The notes under the pieces were generated by a model. That model saw only the letters and a list, made by a program, of their open reading frames with translations, did no database searches and was not told where the DNA came from. Position numbers and translations under genes: made by a program. DNA of 64,000 nucleotides from Roseovarius tolerans (lineage in GTDB: Bacteria; Pseudomonadota; Alphaproteobacteria; Rhodobacterales; Rhodobacteraceae). Location of the stretch: contig NZ_FOBO01000004.1 in NCBI RefSeq assembly GCF_900109855.1, positions 186,001-250,000 on the forward strand, given 5' to 3'. Below, piece after piece: positions 28,161 to 37,958 of the stretch; the first letter of the stretch is position 1; each line of letters opens with the position of its first letter.

Positions 28161-28457
28161 CGAAGCTGCTAGCCAAAATATTGATTTTCCGTCAAAGAGC
28201 ACTGTTTTACGGGCCGAATTTTCAGCCAAACCAATCAAGTTCAGGTTCGACAGGTTTATCGAACCAAAGAGCACTGTCTACCGACCTGAGCTGTGGCGCG
28301 AATTGGATGTAACTTGCACTCAAAGCTCTATGGATGGAGGTATTTGACAGAGCTCCTGAAATGTTGGCAGGACATATGCTGTGCGGCGCGAAGCAACTTT
28401 TCGACTGTGTCACGAGGTGAGAGTTATACAAGCCTCTCGCTTGATGGAGTGCGAGCA
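28161..28457. other. Gene-free left arm of the island
   Basis: 297 AT-richer bases with no convincing gene. It contains two copies of CAAAGAGCACTGT (28193-28205 and 28265-28277), whose core equals the D-arm/anticodon-arm sequence of the tRNA-Pro. It also holds an inverted repeat GGTTCGA (28244-28250)/TCGAACC (28259-28265). These may be integrase-binding or relic attachment sequences. Confidence 0.5.
28242..28280. repeat. Attachment-like module, left
   Basis: CAGGTTCGAC, a short spacer, CGAACC and then AGCACTGTCT. The same order of blocks occurs at 52487-52515 near the other island end with a shorter spacer and a few changes. The blocks resemble T-arm and anticodon-arm pieces of tRNA. Confidence 0.45.
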
Positions 28458-28650
28458 GAGCTGTTCGGGAAAGGTCTCAGCCACCAGCCCGGAGGTCATC
28501 AGCGTGACTAGAATCTCGTGGCGTTCGAGAATCGAGACCAGCCACGGGATGCCGTGGCTGGCGTTGTAGCGCCCGTAGCTGTCGGCATTGGGGTCAAAGA
28601 GACCGTCGCCGAGTATGTTGCCCATCGGGCTAGCCCCAGATGTTACTCAT
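28458..28650 (-). pseudogene. Fragment of a polysaccharide deacetylase-family gene
   Basis: About 190 bases match the middle of the intact deacetylase gene (44151-44345) with roughly 95 percent identity by eye, in the same orientation. It encodes MGNILGDGLFDPNADSYG and VTLMTSGLVAETFPEQL, then diverges on both sides. No start-to-stop gene remains. Scattered substitutions show the copies separated some time ago or came from different strains. Confidence 0.85.
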
Positions 28651-28676
28651 TGCTTAATGTGATGACGCCGTCGCGC

Positions 28677-29048
28677 CTATTCAGTTTGCACTACCAAGAT
28701 GTGCGCTGCTTCATCGCCAAGGACCCGGATTTCACGACTGGGATTCTCGTAATCGGTATCGTCCAAAAGCATAACGCCTCCGGCACTCAAACGCTCCGTA
28801 TCACCTGTGCTTGAACTCAGTTCCACTTCGCCCGAAAGCAAAACACAAAGCTGGCTGCGACTTGAAAAGTCCTTGCTGCTTGCAAAGCCAGGCGGCAACT
28901 CGGTGAAGAAATAGCGCTTGCATGGCCTAGCCGCGGACATCATCTGGGAGCTCACAACAAAACCGCTTAGCCCCGACTGAAAGTCCACCATTTGATGGCC
29001 GAACTGTGTGCCGCCTTTGCCGTCATTCGAAAAGGTCATAATCCGCAT
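28677..29048 (-). CDS. Small cupin-like protein
   Basis: 123 residues. The second half reads like a cupin barrel: QLCVLLSGEVELSSSTGD, then LSAGGVMLLDDTDYENPSRE and ending HILVVQTE. The usual metal-binding histidines of the first cupin motif are not evident, so a metal-dependent enzyme activity is doubtful. Cytoplasmic. It stands alone between the deacetylase fragment and the ion channel. Function unknown. Confidence 0.65.
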   Translation of the reverse strand: MRIMTFSNDGKGGTQFGHQMVDFQSGLSGFVVSSQMMSAARPCKRYFFTELPPGFASSKDFSSRSQLCVLLSGEVELSSSTGDTERLSAGGVMLLDDTDYENPSREIRVLGDEAAHILVVQTE

Positions 29049-29258
29049 GGTAATTTCGATCTCCTACTCTGAATGCTGGCACATTCGACAGAGCGTGCCC
29101 ATACGTATCAATTGCACGAAGGCTACAAACTTTCTTCGGATTTGAAAACGCGTTTTGAGCGACGGCGAAGGGTTCCATGACCTTCAGGTGCTGATTTTCT
29201 TGCCTGCGTGGGCTGGCCGGGACAGTATTCTGTTCAGAAAAAGGATCAGGGGGACGGC

Positions 29259-30290
29259 ATGGATCGGTGGCTTGCAGGGGTATTGACGTGCATTGGTGCT
29301 ATCTTGCTGGGGGCGGCGAGTGTCATGGCGTGCACATTACCGGACATGCGGACCGACGTCGCCCCTATGCCGGAACATGGCGGCCCGGTTCAGGTAGACG
29401 CTTCCTTTACGGTGCTCGACATGCTGGGCGTCGATGATGTGAGCCAGCAAATCAATGTCGATATCGGCGCGATGCTGGTCTGGCGGGATCCACGATTGCA
29501 ATCGCTTGAAGGCTGCCGATTTGCCCGATCACAGGTTTGGACGCCCGACATCATCTTGCGGAATTCGTCCAACCTGCGCACCACGCTCAATAACGCGCGC
29601 GATCAGGTGGTGATCGGTGCCGAGGGTCGCGTGACCTACCGGCAGCGGTTCTTCGGCGAGATTTCGACCTATCACAACCTGCGCAGTTTCCCATTTGACG
29701 CACATGACTTCACCATCACCTTCATGTCGGTCGAAACCGGCGTCGAGACGCTGAAATTCGTGCCGGATCAGGCGAATACATGGCTGTCCGACAGGTTCAA
29801 TATTTCGGGTTGGCACGTCACCGGTCTGACGCTTGCGGAAGAGAGCGCGAAACTGCGCGAGACCGGGCGCAGTCTGAGCATGCTGCACCTGACCATCGCG
29901 GCGGAACGCGAGGTCAACTACTACCTTTTCCGGATCATGCTGCCGCTCTTCTTCGTGGTTGCGATGTCCTGGGTGATCTTCTGGGTGCCGCCAAGCAGGT
30001 TCGAGTTTCAGATCGGTCTCGGGGCAACGTCAATGCTGACGGTGATCGCCTTCAATCTCGCGGTCGCCGGGGCCCTGCCCCCGCTAGGCTATCTGACGGT
30101 TCTGGACCAGATCCTGATATGGTCCATCGCGATGGTGTTTCTCGCCATCGCCGAGGCGCTGGTGACCGGGCTTCATGTCGTGAACGGCAAGGAAGCACGT
30201 GCGCTTCAACTTGATCGCGTGGCGCGTGTGGTCTTTCCCATTCTGCTCATTGGCGGATGGGCCGCACTAGCGTTGCGGGGTATGCGCTGA
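29259..30290 (+). CDS. Prokaryotic pentameric ligand-gated ion channel (Cys-loop superfamily)
   Basis: 343 residues. Signal peptide 1 to about 24; extracellular beta-sandwich about 28-217, with VWRDPRLQS, the W-x-P motif in SQVWTPDIIL, and SFPFDAHDF (143-151) in place of the eukaryotic Cys-loop (no disulfide, as in GLIC and ELIC). Four membrane helices: M1 about 222-243, pore-lining M2 about 248-270, M3 about 282-308, M4 about 322-341; the M2-M3 loop has the expected Pro (ALPPLGYLT). Glu249 aligns with the selectivity-filter Glu of GLIC, hinting at a cation channel. ATG 29259 fits the signal peptide and an AGGGGGA site. Ligand unknown; proton gating is possible. Confidence 0.88.
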   Translation: MDRWLAGVLTCIGAILLGAASVMACTLPDMRTDVAPMPEHGGPVQVDASFTVLDMLGVDDVSQQINVDIGAMLVWRDPRLQSLEGCRFARSQVWTPDIILRNSSNLRTTLNNARDQVVIGAEGRVTYRQRFFGEISTYHNLRSFPFDAHDFTITFMSVETGVETLKFVPDQANTWLSDRFNISGWHVTGLTLAEESAKLRETGRSLSMLHLTIAAEREVNYYLFRIMLPLFFVVAMSWVIFWVPPSRFEFQIGLGATSMLTVIAFNLAVAGALPPLGYLTVLDQILIWSIAMVFLAIAEALVTGLHVVNGKEARALQLDRVARVVFPILLIGGWAALALRGMR

Positions 30291-30311
30291 GCCGCGTAGC
30301 TTTGGGCGCGG

Positions 30312-30677
30312 TCACTCCGGTACCGGGCTGACGCGCCATCCGCCGTCTGCCGTGCGACAGCGCCACGTGCGAAAGGTGGCAGGCTCGGGCCGTTTCACCG
30401 TGCTGACCCTGTGCACGAGTTCGGCACAGTTCCCGTCGATCCGACCCAGCGTGACCGCCCCCTTGGAGCGGCTCGCAGGGTTGCTCCAGCGGCGCGCGTC
30501 ACCGGTTTGCCCAAGCGGCTCGACCAGTTGGCTTCCGGCTTTTTCCATCGCCGACAGGTCGCTCTGCGACAAGCCTGAGTCGTAGAGGATCTTGCCAAGA
30601 CTACGCGCCTGTGCCTCGCCCGATCCCATCAATGGCAGCGCCAGCAGCGCCGCGGACAGGAGTATTTTCGCTCTCAT
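30312..30677 (-). CDS. Small secreted protein, surface-antigen-like tail
   Basis: 121 residues. Signal peptide to about residue 24 (SGEAQA). The C-terminal half (VTLGRIDGNCAELVHRV to TFRTWRCRTADGGWRVSP) has two cysteines likely to form a disulfide, and resembles the tail of rickettsial 17 kDa-antigen-like proteins. Probably periplasmic. Last gene of the leftward operon starting at 37.9 kb, 34 bases after the HdeD-like stop. Function unknown. Confidence 0.7.
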   Translation of the reverse strand: MRAKILLSAALLALPLMGSGEAQARSLGKILYDSGLSQSDLSAMEKAGSQLVEPLGQTGDARRWSNPASRSKGAVTLGRIDGNCAELVHRVSTVKRPEPATFRTWRCRTADGGWRVSPVPE

Positions 30678-30711
30678 AATGAATTCCTTTCGAGATTGTC
30701 GCTTCCGGCGC

Positions 30712-31221
30712 TCATCGTATCGCTGGTTTCTCCAGCCGCAAGGCCATCACGATCAGCGCCGCCCCGCTGCCCAGAAGTTCCAGCGACAGGATCACGCCCA
30801 GTTGCAGCGTAACGCCCAGCAGAACAAGCAAACCCAGCACAACCGACAGCGCACCCGCCACAAGCACCGCCCAGAACAGCGGATCGGTCTCGTAGCGCCG
30901 TCCGATCCAGAGCTTGGCCAGCCCGCCTATAACCAGCAGCCCAACCAGCAACCAGCGCAGCAGCGTGCCATCGCCGATCGGCCCGATCAGCAGCGACAGG
31001 CCCAGGAACAGCCCCGCCGCCGCAAAGAGCGCGGCCCCGGCCCGCTCGCGAAAGGCCGAGGATTTCCAGGCTGCGCGTCCCTGCAAAAGCCCCATCAGCA
31101 CCAACGCCCATCCCGCGATGGTGGTCGAGGTGATCTGCGCAGCATTCGGATTGATCAGGCCCAGCACACCGCCCGCTAATGCGACCAGCCCCGCCAACAG
31201 CCACCATAGCCAGTTTTTCAT
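30712..31221 (-). CDS. HdeD-like/DUF308 membrane protein
   Basis: 169 residues with six hydrophobic segments in the duplicated three-helix pattern of DUF308/HdeD. The start is taken at ATG 31221 (MKNWLWWLL), preceded by GAGGAGGCGGTG. HdeD is known in acid resistance of enterobacteria. It is paralogous to the next upstream gene, 10 bases away. Confidence 0.8.
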   Translation of the reverse strand: MKNWLWWLLAGLVALAGGVLGLINPNAAQITSTTIAGWALVLMGLLQGRAAWKSSAFRERAGAALFAAAGLFLGLSLLIGPIGDGTLLRWLLVGLLVIGGLAKLWIGRRYETDPLFWAVLVAGALSVVLGLLVLLGVTLQLGVILSLELLGSGAALIVMALRLEKPAIR

Positions 31222-31231
31222 CACCGCCTCC

Positions 31232-31750
31232 TCAGTTTGTCTGGTCCCGGGCGGCAAGGCCCAGAACGATCAGGGAAATTCCGTTCGAAATCAGCTCGAT
31301 CGCCAGCAGGATACCCAGAACCACCGCCGCTGAGAACGGAAAACTCGTCAGGATCATCGCGCCCAAAGCCAGCGAGATGATCCCCGACAGGATCAACACC
31401 AGCCGGAGCCCGCCACCCGGTAGCCGAAACGCGAAGATGATCCGCAACACGCCAATGAACAGCATCAGCAGCGCCACCACGACCGTCAGTTGCAGCACGC
31501 CCTGCAACGGGTTGCTCACCAGATTGACACCGATGGCCAGAACCGCAGCGCCCAGCACGAGCGACAACAATCGCGAGCCCCAGCTGTCATCGGCAAAGAT
31601 CGAGACCAGCATGAGCGCACCGATGGCGATAAAAAGATACCCGGTCAGAAGTTCCGCCGTCAGCGTCGCTGCCAGCGGGTTCAACAGGGCGATGATGCCA
31701 CCGATCAGCGACAGGGCGCCGATGCCGAGCAACAGGATGGAATTCTTCAT
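31232..31750 (-). CDS. HdeD family protein (DUF308)
   Basis: 172 residues with six membrane segments. It shows the HdeD pattern more clearly than its paralogue: GGIIALLNPLAATLTAELLTGY, then GVLRIIFAF and a repeat of the motif in the second half. ATG 31750 has GGGAGACAT upstream. It follows the glycerophosphodiesterase by 26 bases. A role in envelope acid or stress tolerance is inferred from the family. Confidence 0.85.
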   Translation of the reverse strand: MKNSILLLGIGALSLIGGIIALLNPLAATLTAELLTGYLFIAIGALMLVSIFADDSWGSRLLSLVLGAAVLAIGVNLVSNPLQGVLQLTVVVALLMLFIGVLRIIFAFRLPGGGLRLVLILSGIISLALGAMILTSFPFSAAVVLGILLAIELISNGISLIVLGLAARDQTN

Positions 31751-31776
31751 TGTATGTCTCCCGAAACTGCCAAAAT

Positions 31777-33624
31777 CTATGCCTCCGAAGGCTCTGCCAT
31801 TAGATCGAAACTCTCGAGCCGCAACCGGTCGCTCAGCCACAACAAAATCCGCTCCGCCAGCGACAGCGCGGCGCGCTCTTCCATCACCTGCCGCGCCAGA
31901 GCCGGTTTGTTGGTGATCAGCCCGTCCACCCCCATCGAGATCATCCGCGACATGGCGCGCGGGTCGTCCACCGTCCAGACATAGACCTGCTTGCCCGCCG
32001 CATGCGCGCGGCGCAGTAGATGCCCTGAGACCTGCCCGGTATTGACCGCCAGAAATTCGGCATCGAGCGCGCTCAGGTCACCGATTGCCCGCGCCGCGAG
32101 GATGCCCACCGGCCAATCGGGGCGCAGGGCGCGCATCTTCGCCACCCCCGCCCGCTTGAGCGACATGATCATCACGTCATCTGCCATGCCGGTCTCTTCG
32201 ACGATCTGTGCAACACGCTCTTCCAGCCGTTCGTCATGGCCGTAATACTTCAACTCGATCAGCACTTGGCCGCGCCCCTTGGCCACCTCCAGCACGTCGC
32301 GCAATGTGGGCACCCGGGCCTCCGCATAGGCAGGGTCGAACCAGCTTCCGATGTCGATCTGCGCCAGATCGTCGGGCATCGCGTTCCAGACCTTGAGCGG
32401 CACGCCCGCCTGTTTCATGAAATCGCTGTCATGGGTGACGATCACGGTGCCGTCGGCGATCTCCTGCACGTCGATCTCAACCCAGTCGGCGCGATCCTCC
32501 AGCGCCTTTTCCACGGCGGCCAGCGTATTCTCGGGCCGCGCCGCCGCCGCACCGCGATGCGCGATGATCTCGACCGCCTGCGGGGCCGCAAGACGCCCCG
32601 CCAGATCGCCCAGAACCGAAACCGCGCCCAAACCCGCCACGCCCGCCGCGATGGCAAGCCCGGTCAGAACCAGTGCAGCGCCGCCCGGCGCGCTGTCCTG
32701 CTGCGGTGCCAGAACCTTGGGGGCTACGCTGCGATGCAAATCATCCAACAGCACCGCCAGCGCGCCGTTGGACACCGCTGCCAGAACCGCATTGGCCAGC
32801 GACCAAAGAGCGAGCGTAAGAAGCGCGGCCAGCACGACCCCGGTGAGGCTTGGCAGCGCCAGCGCCTGCGCGCCCGACCCGAATACGCCGATCAGCGCCG
32901 CGACCCCGGCGGCAAGCGCCAAACGCAGCGCAAGCCAGCCAAGGATGCGCCGGATCACCGCGCCGCGCCGCGCGCCCAGATGTGCCTCGCTCTGCGCAAA
33001 GCAGTCGCGCGCGGGCACCCCGTCGATCAGCCGCAGATGCAGGGCCAGCGCCCAGCCCGATAGCCGACAGACCAGCAGCCCCGCCATGATCAGGACGAGC
33101 GTGCCGATCACACCTGCAGCCAGCAGAAACTCTGGCGGCCAGTAGGTCAGGTAATAGTTGATGTCGTGCGCCCGAAGTGTGAGCACCGCCACCGCCGCGC
33201 CCAACGCCAGAAACGGCAGGGCCAGCAGCGCCACCCGCAGCACCAGCCGCAGAGCAACGCCAAACACCGCCCCTAACCGGGGCAGCACTAGCCTCCAGGC
33301 CGTCGCAAGCGTGGGCCAGAGCCCAGTCACGGGCTGCCGCAAGGCCGCCGTCATCAATGCAAGATCGAGCACCGCTGCGACAATCAGAACGCCCGCCACG
33401 GCCAATGCGCCAAGCGCCCCCAAGGGGGATAGCACAAAGCCTGCGATATCCTGATCGGTCAGCGCCGAATCCCCCGACCAGCGCAGCGCAAGGCCAAGGA
33501 TCACCCCTGCAAGCGGCAGCATCAGAACCGAGACAGCCAACCGCACACTCAAATGCAGCGCCGTGAACAGCAGCACGTCCGACAAAGCACGACGATAGGC
33601 CGGAAGGACCGCGCGCAGCCCCAC
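31777..33624 (-). CDS. Membrane-anchored glycerophosphodiester phosphodiesterase
   Basis: 615 residues. The N-terminal about 340 residues form some eight membrane segments (GPDPase_memb-type domain). The C-terminal GDPD barrel shows IIAHRGAAAARPENTLAA (His-Arg and Glu-Asn-Thr motifs), DWVEIDVQ and the catalytic His in VTHDSDF, with LIELKYYG later. It hydrolyses glycerophosphodiesters to glycerol-3-phosphate. Three bases separate it from the RND pump, so it belongs to the same transcript, suggesting lipid or envelope turnover linked to efflux. That link is inference. Confidence 0.9.
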   Translation of the reverse strand: MGLRAVLPAYRRALSDVLLFTALHLSVRLAVSVLMLPLAGVILGLALRWSGDSALTDQDIAGFVLSPLGALGALAVAGVLIVAAVLDLALMTAALRQPVTGLWPTLATAWRLVLPRLGAVFGVALRLVLRVALLALPFLALGAAVAVLTLRAHDINYYLTYWPPEFLLAAGVIGTLVLIMAGLLVCRLSGWALALHLRLIDGVPARDCFAQSEAHLGARRGAVIRRILGWLALRLALAAGVAALIGVFGSGAQALALPSLTGVVLAALLTLALWSLANAVLAAVSNGALAVLLDDLHRSVAPKVLAPQQDSAPGGAALVLTGLAIAAGVAGLGAVSVLGDLAGRLAAPQAVEIIAHRGAAAARPENTLAAVEKALEDRADWVEIDVQEIADGTVIVTHDSDFMKQAGVPLKVWNAMPDDLAQIDIGSWFDPAYAEARVPTLRDVLEVAKGRGQVLIELKYYGHDERLEERVAQIVEETGMADDVMIMSLKRAGVAKMRALRPDWPVGILAARAIGDLSALDAEFLAVNTGQVSGHLLRRAHAAGKQVYVWTVDDPRAMSRMISMGVDGLITNKPALARQVMEERAALSLAERILLWLSDRLRLESFDLMAEPSEA

Positions 33625-33627
33625 CGG

Positions 33628-36600
33628 TCAGGTCTCCGCTTCGGTGGATTTGTTCCCTTTCAATCTCTCCCGCAAGGATTGGAATATCACGTAGAGCGCC
33701 GGGATCACGAAGATGCCCACCAGTGCCGCCGCCAGCATGCCGCCTGCCACGCCCGTGCCGACGGCGCGGCGCGACAGCATCGAGGCACCTTCCGCCGTGA
33801 CCAGCGGGATAAGCCCGGCGATAAAGGCGAAAGATGTCATCATCACCGCCCGGAACCGCGCGCCCGCGCCCTGCACGGCGGCATCGAGAATGGTCTCCCC
33901 CGCCTCGCGCCGTGCCTTGGCGAATTCCACGATCAGGATGGCGTTCTTCGCCGCCAGCGCCAACAGCACCACCAGCCCGATCTGCGCGTAGATATTAAAG
34001 GGGAGCCCCGCCAAGAGCAGCGCCGCAATCGCCCCCGCCACGCCGAACACCACCGATAGCATCACCGGCACCGGCACCGTCCAACTCTCGTAAAGGGCCA
34101 CAAGGAACAGATAGGCAAAGAGCATCGCAAGCACGAGGATCATCGTCGTCTGCCCCGCCGCCTGCTTTTCCTGCAACGCGGTGCCGGTCCACTCGTAATC
34201 AAAGCCCGGCGGCAGATTGGCCTCGGCCACCTCTTCCATCGCCGCCAGCGCGGCCCCAGATGACAGACCCGGCGCGGGGTTGCCGCTGATCTTGGCGGCG
34301 CGCTGATTGTTGTAGCGCGAGAGCGACATCGGCCCGGTGATATAGTCGGCACGGGCAAATGCCCCGATGGGCACCATTTCTCCGGACGCGCCGCGCACCT
34401 GAATGCGCCCGATATCGTCCACGGCGTCACGATATTCGGGCGCGGCGCTCATCCGCACCTGCCACGAGCGGCCGAACAGATTGAAATCGTTGATATAGGC
34501 CGAGCCGAGCGTCGGTTGCAGCGCGGCAAACACGTCCGACACGGGGATGCCCAGCGCATAGAGCCGCTCGCGGTCGATCTCAAGAAAGAGCTGCGGGCTG
34601 TTGGCCGAGAAGGTGCTGTAGACCCCCGCGAGCGTCGGATTGCCATTGGCGGCGAACGAGAGCCCCCGCGCGGTTTCGGCCAGTTCCTGCGGCGTGCGCC
34701 CCTGCGTGTCGAGCAGTTGCATCTCAAAGCCCGACCCGGTGCCAAGCCCAGCAATCGGCGGCAGGTTGAAGGCAATGACCTGCGCCGAGCGAATGGCCGC
34801 ACCCTGACGGATGGCCTGCTCGATCACGTTGAAAACGCTTGTCTCTTCGGTCGTGCGTTCGGCGAATTCCTGCATCGACACCAGCGCAAAGGCGGCGTTC
34901 GACCTGGTGATGCCGTCCAGGAGCGAAAAGCCCGCGACCGAGGTGACGGACTCGACCCCCGGCAGGCCCAGCAATATCTCTTCCACCTCGCGCTGCGCCG
35001 CGATGGTGCGGGTGACCGAGGCCGCCTCGGGCAGGCGCGTCTCAACGATGAACGAGCCCTGATCCTCGGACGGCAGGAACCCCGTCGGCACCGCCTTGAA
35101 CAGCCCGCCGGTCAGCGCAATGGCCCCGATCAGCAGCGCCAGCCCAAGCACCGCGCGCCGCGCGATGGACCCGGCGACCCGCGCATAACCGTCGCGCGCA
35201 CCGTCGATGCTGCGAGAAATCCGCCCCATTATTCCCTTTTTCGGCCCGTGATGCGGCTTTAGCAGGATCGCGCAGAGCGCGGGCGACAGGGTAAGCGCGT
35301 TGATCGCCGAGATTACCATCGACACGGAAACGGCGACCGCAAATTGCTGGAACAACTGCCCGGATATTCCCGGAATGAACGCCACCGGCACAAAGACCGA
35401 CAGCAACACGAGCGTCGTTGCGACAATCGCGCCGGTGATCTCGGACATCGCCGCCGAAGAGGCCTCGGCCGGTGACATCCCGGGGTTTCCCTCCATCTTG
35501 GCCTCGACCGCCTCGACCACCACAATGGGGTCATCAACCACGATCCCGATGGCCAGAACCATCGCCAGCAGCGACACCGTATTGAGCGAAAATCCCATCG
35601 CCTGCATCACCGCAAAACTGCCGACCAGCGCCACCGGCACGGCAATCAGCGGGACCAGCGTGGCGCGCAGCGAACCAAGGAAGATGAACACCACGATCAC
35701 CACGAGGACGAAAGCCTCGATCAAGGTCTTTTGCACCTCGTGGATGCTTTCCTTGACGAAGGTGGAACTGTCCGAGACGATGTCATAGGCCATGCCGTCG
35801 GGGAATCCTGCTGCCACATCCTGCATCATCGCCTTGGCGGCGTCGGCGGCGGCAATGGCGTTGCCACCCGGCGCAAGATAGAGGCCGATCAGCGTCGCTG
35901 GCTTGCCATCAAAACTGGTCACGACATCAGAGCTTTTCTCGCCCAGCGTCACCTCTGCCACATCGCGCACGCGCACGACGCTGCCATCGCTGCCCGCGCG
36001 CAGTATGATCGCGCCGAATTCCTCGGGGCTCGACAGCCGCCCCTTGGTCGATAGGTTGAGCTGCAATCCCGGATCCTCGGTCACCGGCTGTCCGCCGACC
36101 CGCCCGATGGCGGCCTGAAGGTTCTGACTCTTGAGAGCCGCGCTCACATCGGTGGGCGTGAGGTTCAGCGCCGCGAGCCGGTCCACATCCAGATTGACGC
36201 GCATCGCGAACTCATTGGCCCCGAACATCGAGGCATCGCCCACCCCCTCGACCCGCTTGAGCCGGTCCATGAGGTTGAGCCGGGCATAGTTCGTAAGATC
36301 ACGGCCCTCAAGCGCGTCGCTTTCGGCATAAAGTGCGATGCCCATCAGCAGCGACGACGATTTCTTGGCGACCTTCACGCCGGTCTGACGCACCTCCGAC
36401 GGCAAGAGCGGCTCTGCCAATGACACCCGGTTCTGCACGTTCACCGTGGCGATATCAGGATCTGTGCCCACCTCGAAGCTGATGCTGAGGATATAGGTGC
36501 CATCTGCGCCCGAGGTTGAGGACATGTAGATCATGTCGTCGACGCCCACGACCTGATCCTCGATCACCTGTGCGACGGTCTGCTCCACCACCTCGGACCC

Positions 36601-36759
36601 GGCGCCGGGATAGCTTGCGGTGACCGAGACCTGCGGCGGCACGATATCGGGGAACTGCTCCACCGGCATCTTGCTCAGCGCGATAAAGCCGGCAAGGAAA
36701 AGGACAATGGAAATCACCCCGGCAAAGCGGGGGCGCTTGATAAAGGTATCTGCCAGCAT
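33628..36759 (-). CDS. RND multidrug efflux pump, inner-membrane subunit (HAE1 family)
   Basis: 1043 residues, normal for AcrB/MexB. It begins [18 protein letters not shown]; the proton-relay aspartates are in [13 protein letters not shown] and the lysine in [16 protein letters not shown]. Twelve helices and two large periplasmic loops are expected. It trimerises with the adaptor encoded 3 bases upstream and an outer-membrane factor not found in this window. Exports hydrophobic compounds; substrates unknown. Confidence 0.94.
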   Translation of the reverse strand: MLADTFIKRPRFAGVISIVLFLAGFIALSKMPVEQFPDIVPPQVSVTASYPGAGSEVVEQTVAQVIEDQVVGVDDMIYMSSTSGADGTYILSISFEVGTDPDIATVNVQNRVSLAEPLLPSEVRQTGVKVAKKSSSLLMGIALYAESDALEGRDLTNYARLNLMDRLKRVEGVGDASMFGANEFAMRVNLDVDRLAALNLTPTDVSAALKSQNLQAAIGRVGGQPVTEDPGLQLNLSTKGRLSSPEEFGAIILRAGSDGSVVRVRDVAEVTLGEKSSDVVTSFDGKPATLIGLYLAPGGNAIAAADAAKAMMQDVAAGFPDGMAYDIVSDSSTFVKESIHEVQKTLIEAFVLVVIVVFIFLGSLRATLVPLIAVPVALVGSFAVMQAMGFSLNTVSLLAMVLAIGIVVDDPIVVVEAVEAKMEGNPGMSPAEASSAAMSEITGAIVATTLVLLSVFVPVAFIPGISGQLFQQFAVAVSVSMVISAINALTLSPALCAILLKPHHGPKKGIMGRISRSIDGARDGYARVAGSIARRAVLGLALLIGAIALTGGLFKAVPTGFLPSEDQGSFIVETRLPEAASVTRTIAAQREVEEILLGLPGVESVTSVAGFSLLDGITRSNAAFALVSMQEFAERTTEETSVFNVIEQAIRQGAAIRSAQVIAFNLPPIAGLGTGSGFEMQLLDTQGRTPQELAETARGLSFAANGNPTLAGVYSTFSANSPQLFLEIDRERLYALGIPVSDVFAALQPTLGSAYINDFNLFGRSWQVRMSAAPEYRDAVDDIGRIQVRGASGEMVPIGAFARADYITGPMSLSRYNNQRAAKISGNPAPGLSSGAALAAMEEVAEANLPPGFDYEWTGTALQEKQAAGQTTMILVLAMLFAYLFLVALYESWTVPVPVMLSVVFGVAGAIAALLLAGLPFNIYAQIGLVVLLALAAKNAILIVEFAKARREAGETILDAAVQGAGARFRAVMMTSFAFIAGLIPLVTAEGASMLSRRAVGTGVAGGMLAAALVGIFVIPALYVIFQSLRERLKGNKSTEAET

Positions 36760-36762
36760 GGA

Positions 36763-37863
36763 TCAGCCCTCGGGTGCGGCGGCATCGACCGCGCTGCCGG
36801 GGCGAACCTTGTTCACGCCCTCGGTGATCACGCGCTCGCCCTCGCTCAGGCCCTCGGCGATAACGGCAAAGCCTTGCGCATTGCGGCGCACGGTGACGCG
36901 GCGCTGCTCGGCCACCTCGCCCTCGCCCACCACCAGTACAAAGGCCCCTTGAATGTCTCGCTGCACCGCCTGCGCCGGGATCGCCAATTCGCCCTCGGCC
37001 GTGTCAGAGGTCAGCGTCACGCGCACCAGTTCACCATCGAGCAAACGCCCATCGGAATTGGCGAACCGTGCGCGCAGCGTCACGCTGTCGGTGCCCGAAT
37101 TGACCCGGCTGTCCACGAAATCGATATCGCCCGGCGCGCCATAGACCGTGCCATTGGCCAGCGTCAGGCTGACCGCGGCGTCTTTCGAGGCCTCGCCGCG
37201 TTCGACTCGTTCGAGGAAATCCCGCAACACTGCGGTCGGCACCGCGAATTCGGCATGGATCGGATCAAGCTGCACCAACGTCGCCAGCGCGCCCGCTTCC
37301 GGCCCGACAAGCGCGCCTTCGTCCATCGCGCTGTCGCCGATGCGCCCCGCGAAAGGCGCCTTGATTTCCGTGTAGGACAGGTTGGTGCGCGCCCGGTCGA
37401 GTGACGCTTCGAGCCGCAGCACATCCGCCTCCGCGGTCGCAAGCGCGGCCTCCGCCTGATCGAGACGCGCCTGCGCCCCGGCCTCGCGCGCGACGAGTTC
37501 TCCCTGTCTGTCCCGTTCGATCCGCGCCAGATCTCGCTGTGCCTGCGCCGCGCCCAGCGCACCCTCGGCCTCGCGCGCCGCCGCCTCGTATAGATCCCTC
37601 TCGATCACGAACAGCGTCTGGTCCTGAATCACCTCGGCACCCGGAGCAAATCCGATCTCCTCGATCACGCCAGACACCCGCGCGACAAGCGCCACCCGGC
37701 GATTGGCATCCAGACGACCGTTGAAATCAGAGGTTTCCGCAAGATCGCGCGTCATCGCCTCGACTGCAACCACGGCTGCGGGCGGCGCGCCTTCCTGTGA
37801 AATTAAGGCACTGCCAAGGGATGCGACAGCAACTGACAATAAAAGTGTTCTAATCATTTCCAC
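36763..37863 (-). CDS. RND efflux periplasmic adaptor (membrane fusion protein)
   Basis: 366 residues. The N-terminal signal or anchor has no clear lipobox. Lipoyl-half motif ARVSGVIEEIGFAPGAEV, a coiled-coil hairpin about residues 95-165 rich in Ala, Glu and Arg, then TEIKAPFAGRIGDSAMDEG and a C-terminal beta-barrel. Start ATG 37863 or the second Met two codons later. First gene of the six-gene leftward operon. Confidence 0.92.
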   Translation of the reverse strand: MEMIRTLLLSVAVASLGSALISQEGAPPAAVVAVEAMTRDLAETSDFNGRLDANRRVALVARVSGVIEEIGFAPGAEVIQDQTLFVIERDLYEAAAREAEGALGAAQAQRDLARIERDRQGELVAREAGAQARLDQAEAALATAEADVLRLEASLDRARTNLSYTEIKAPFAGRIGDSAMDEGALVGPEAGALATLVQLDPIHAEFAVPTAVLRDFLERVERGEASKDAAVSLTLANGTVYGAPGDIDFVDSRVNSGTDSVTLRARFANSDGRLLDGELVRVTLTSDTAEGELAIPAQAVQRDIQGAFVLVVGEGEVAEQRRVTVRRNAQGFAVIAEGLSEGERVITEGVNKVRPGSAVDAAAPEG

Positions 37864-37958
37864 CCCATCAAGCGCAAAATCGCTGCTCGAACGATACCCG
37901 ATAGATCTCCGGAGTCACCTGAAAACGTGCATTCTCAATTTTTTGCTGAACGCCCTGT

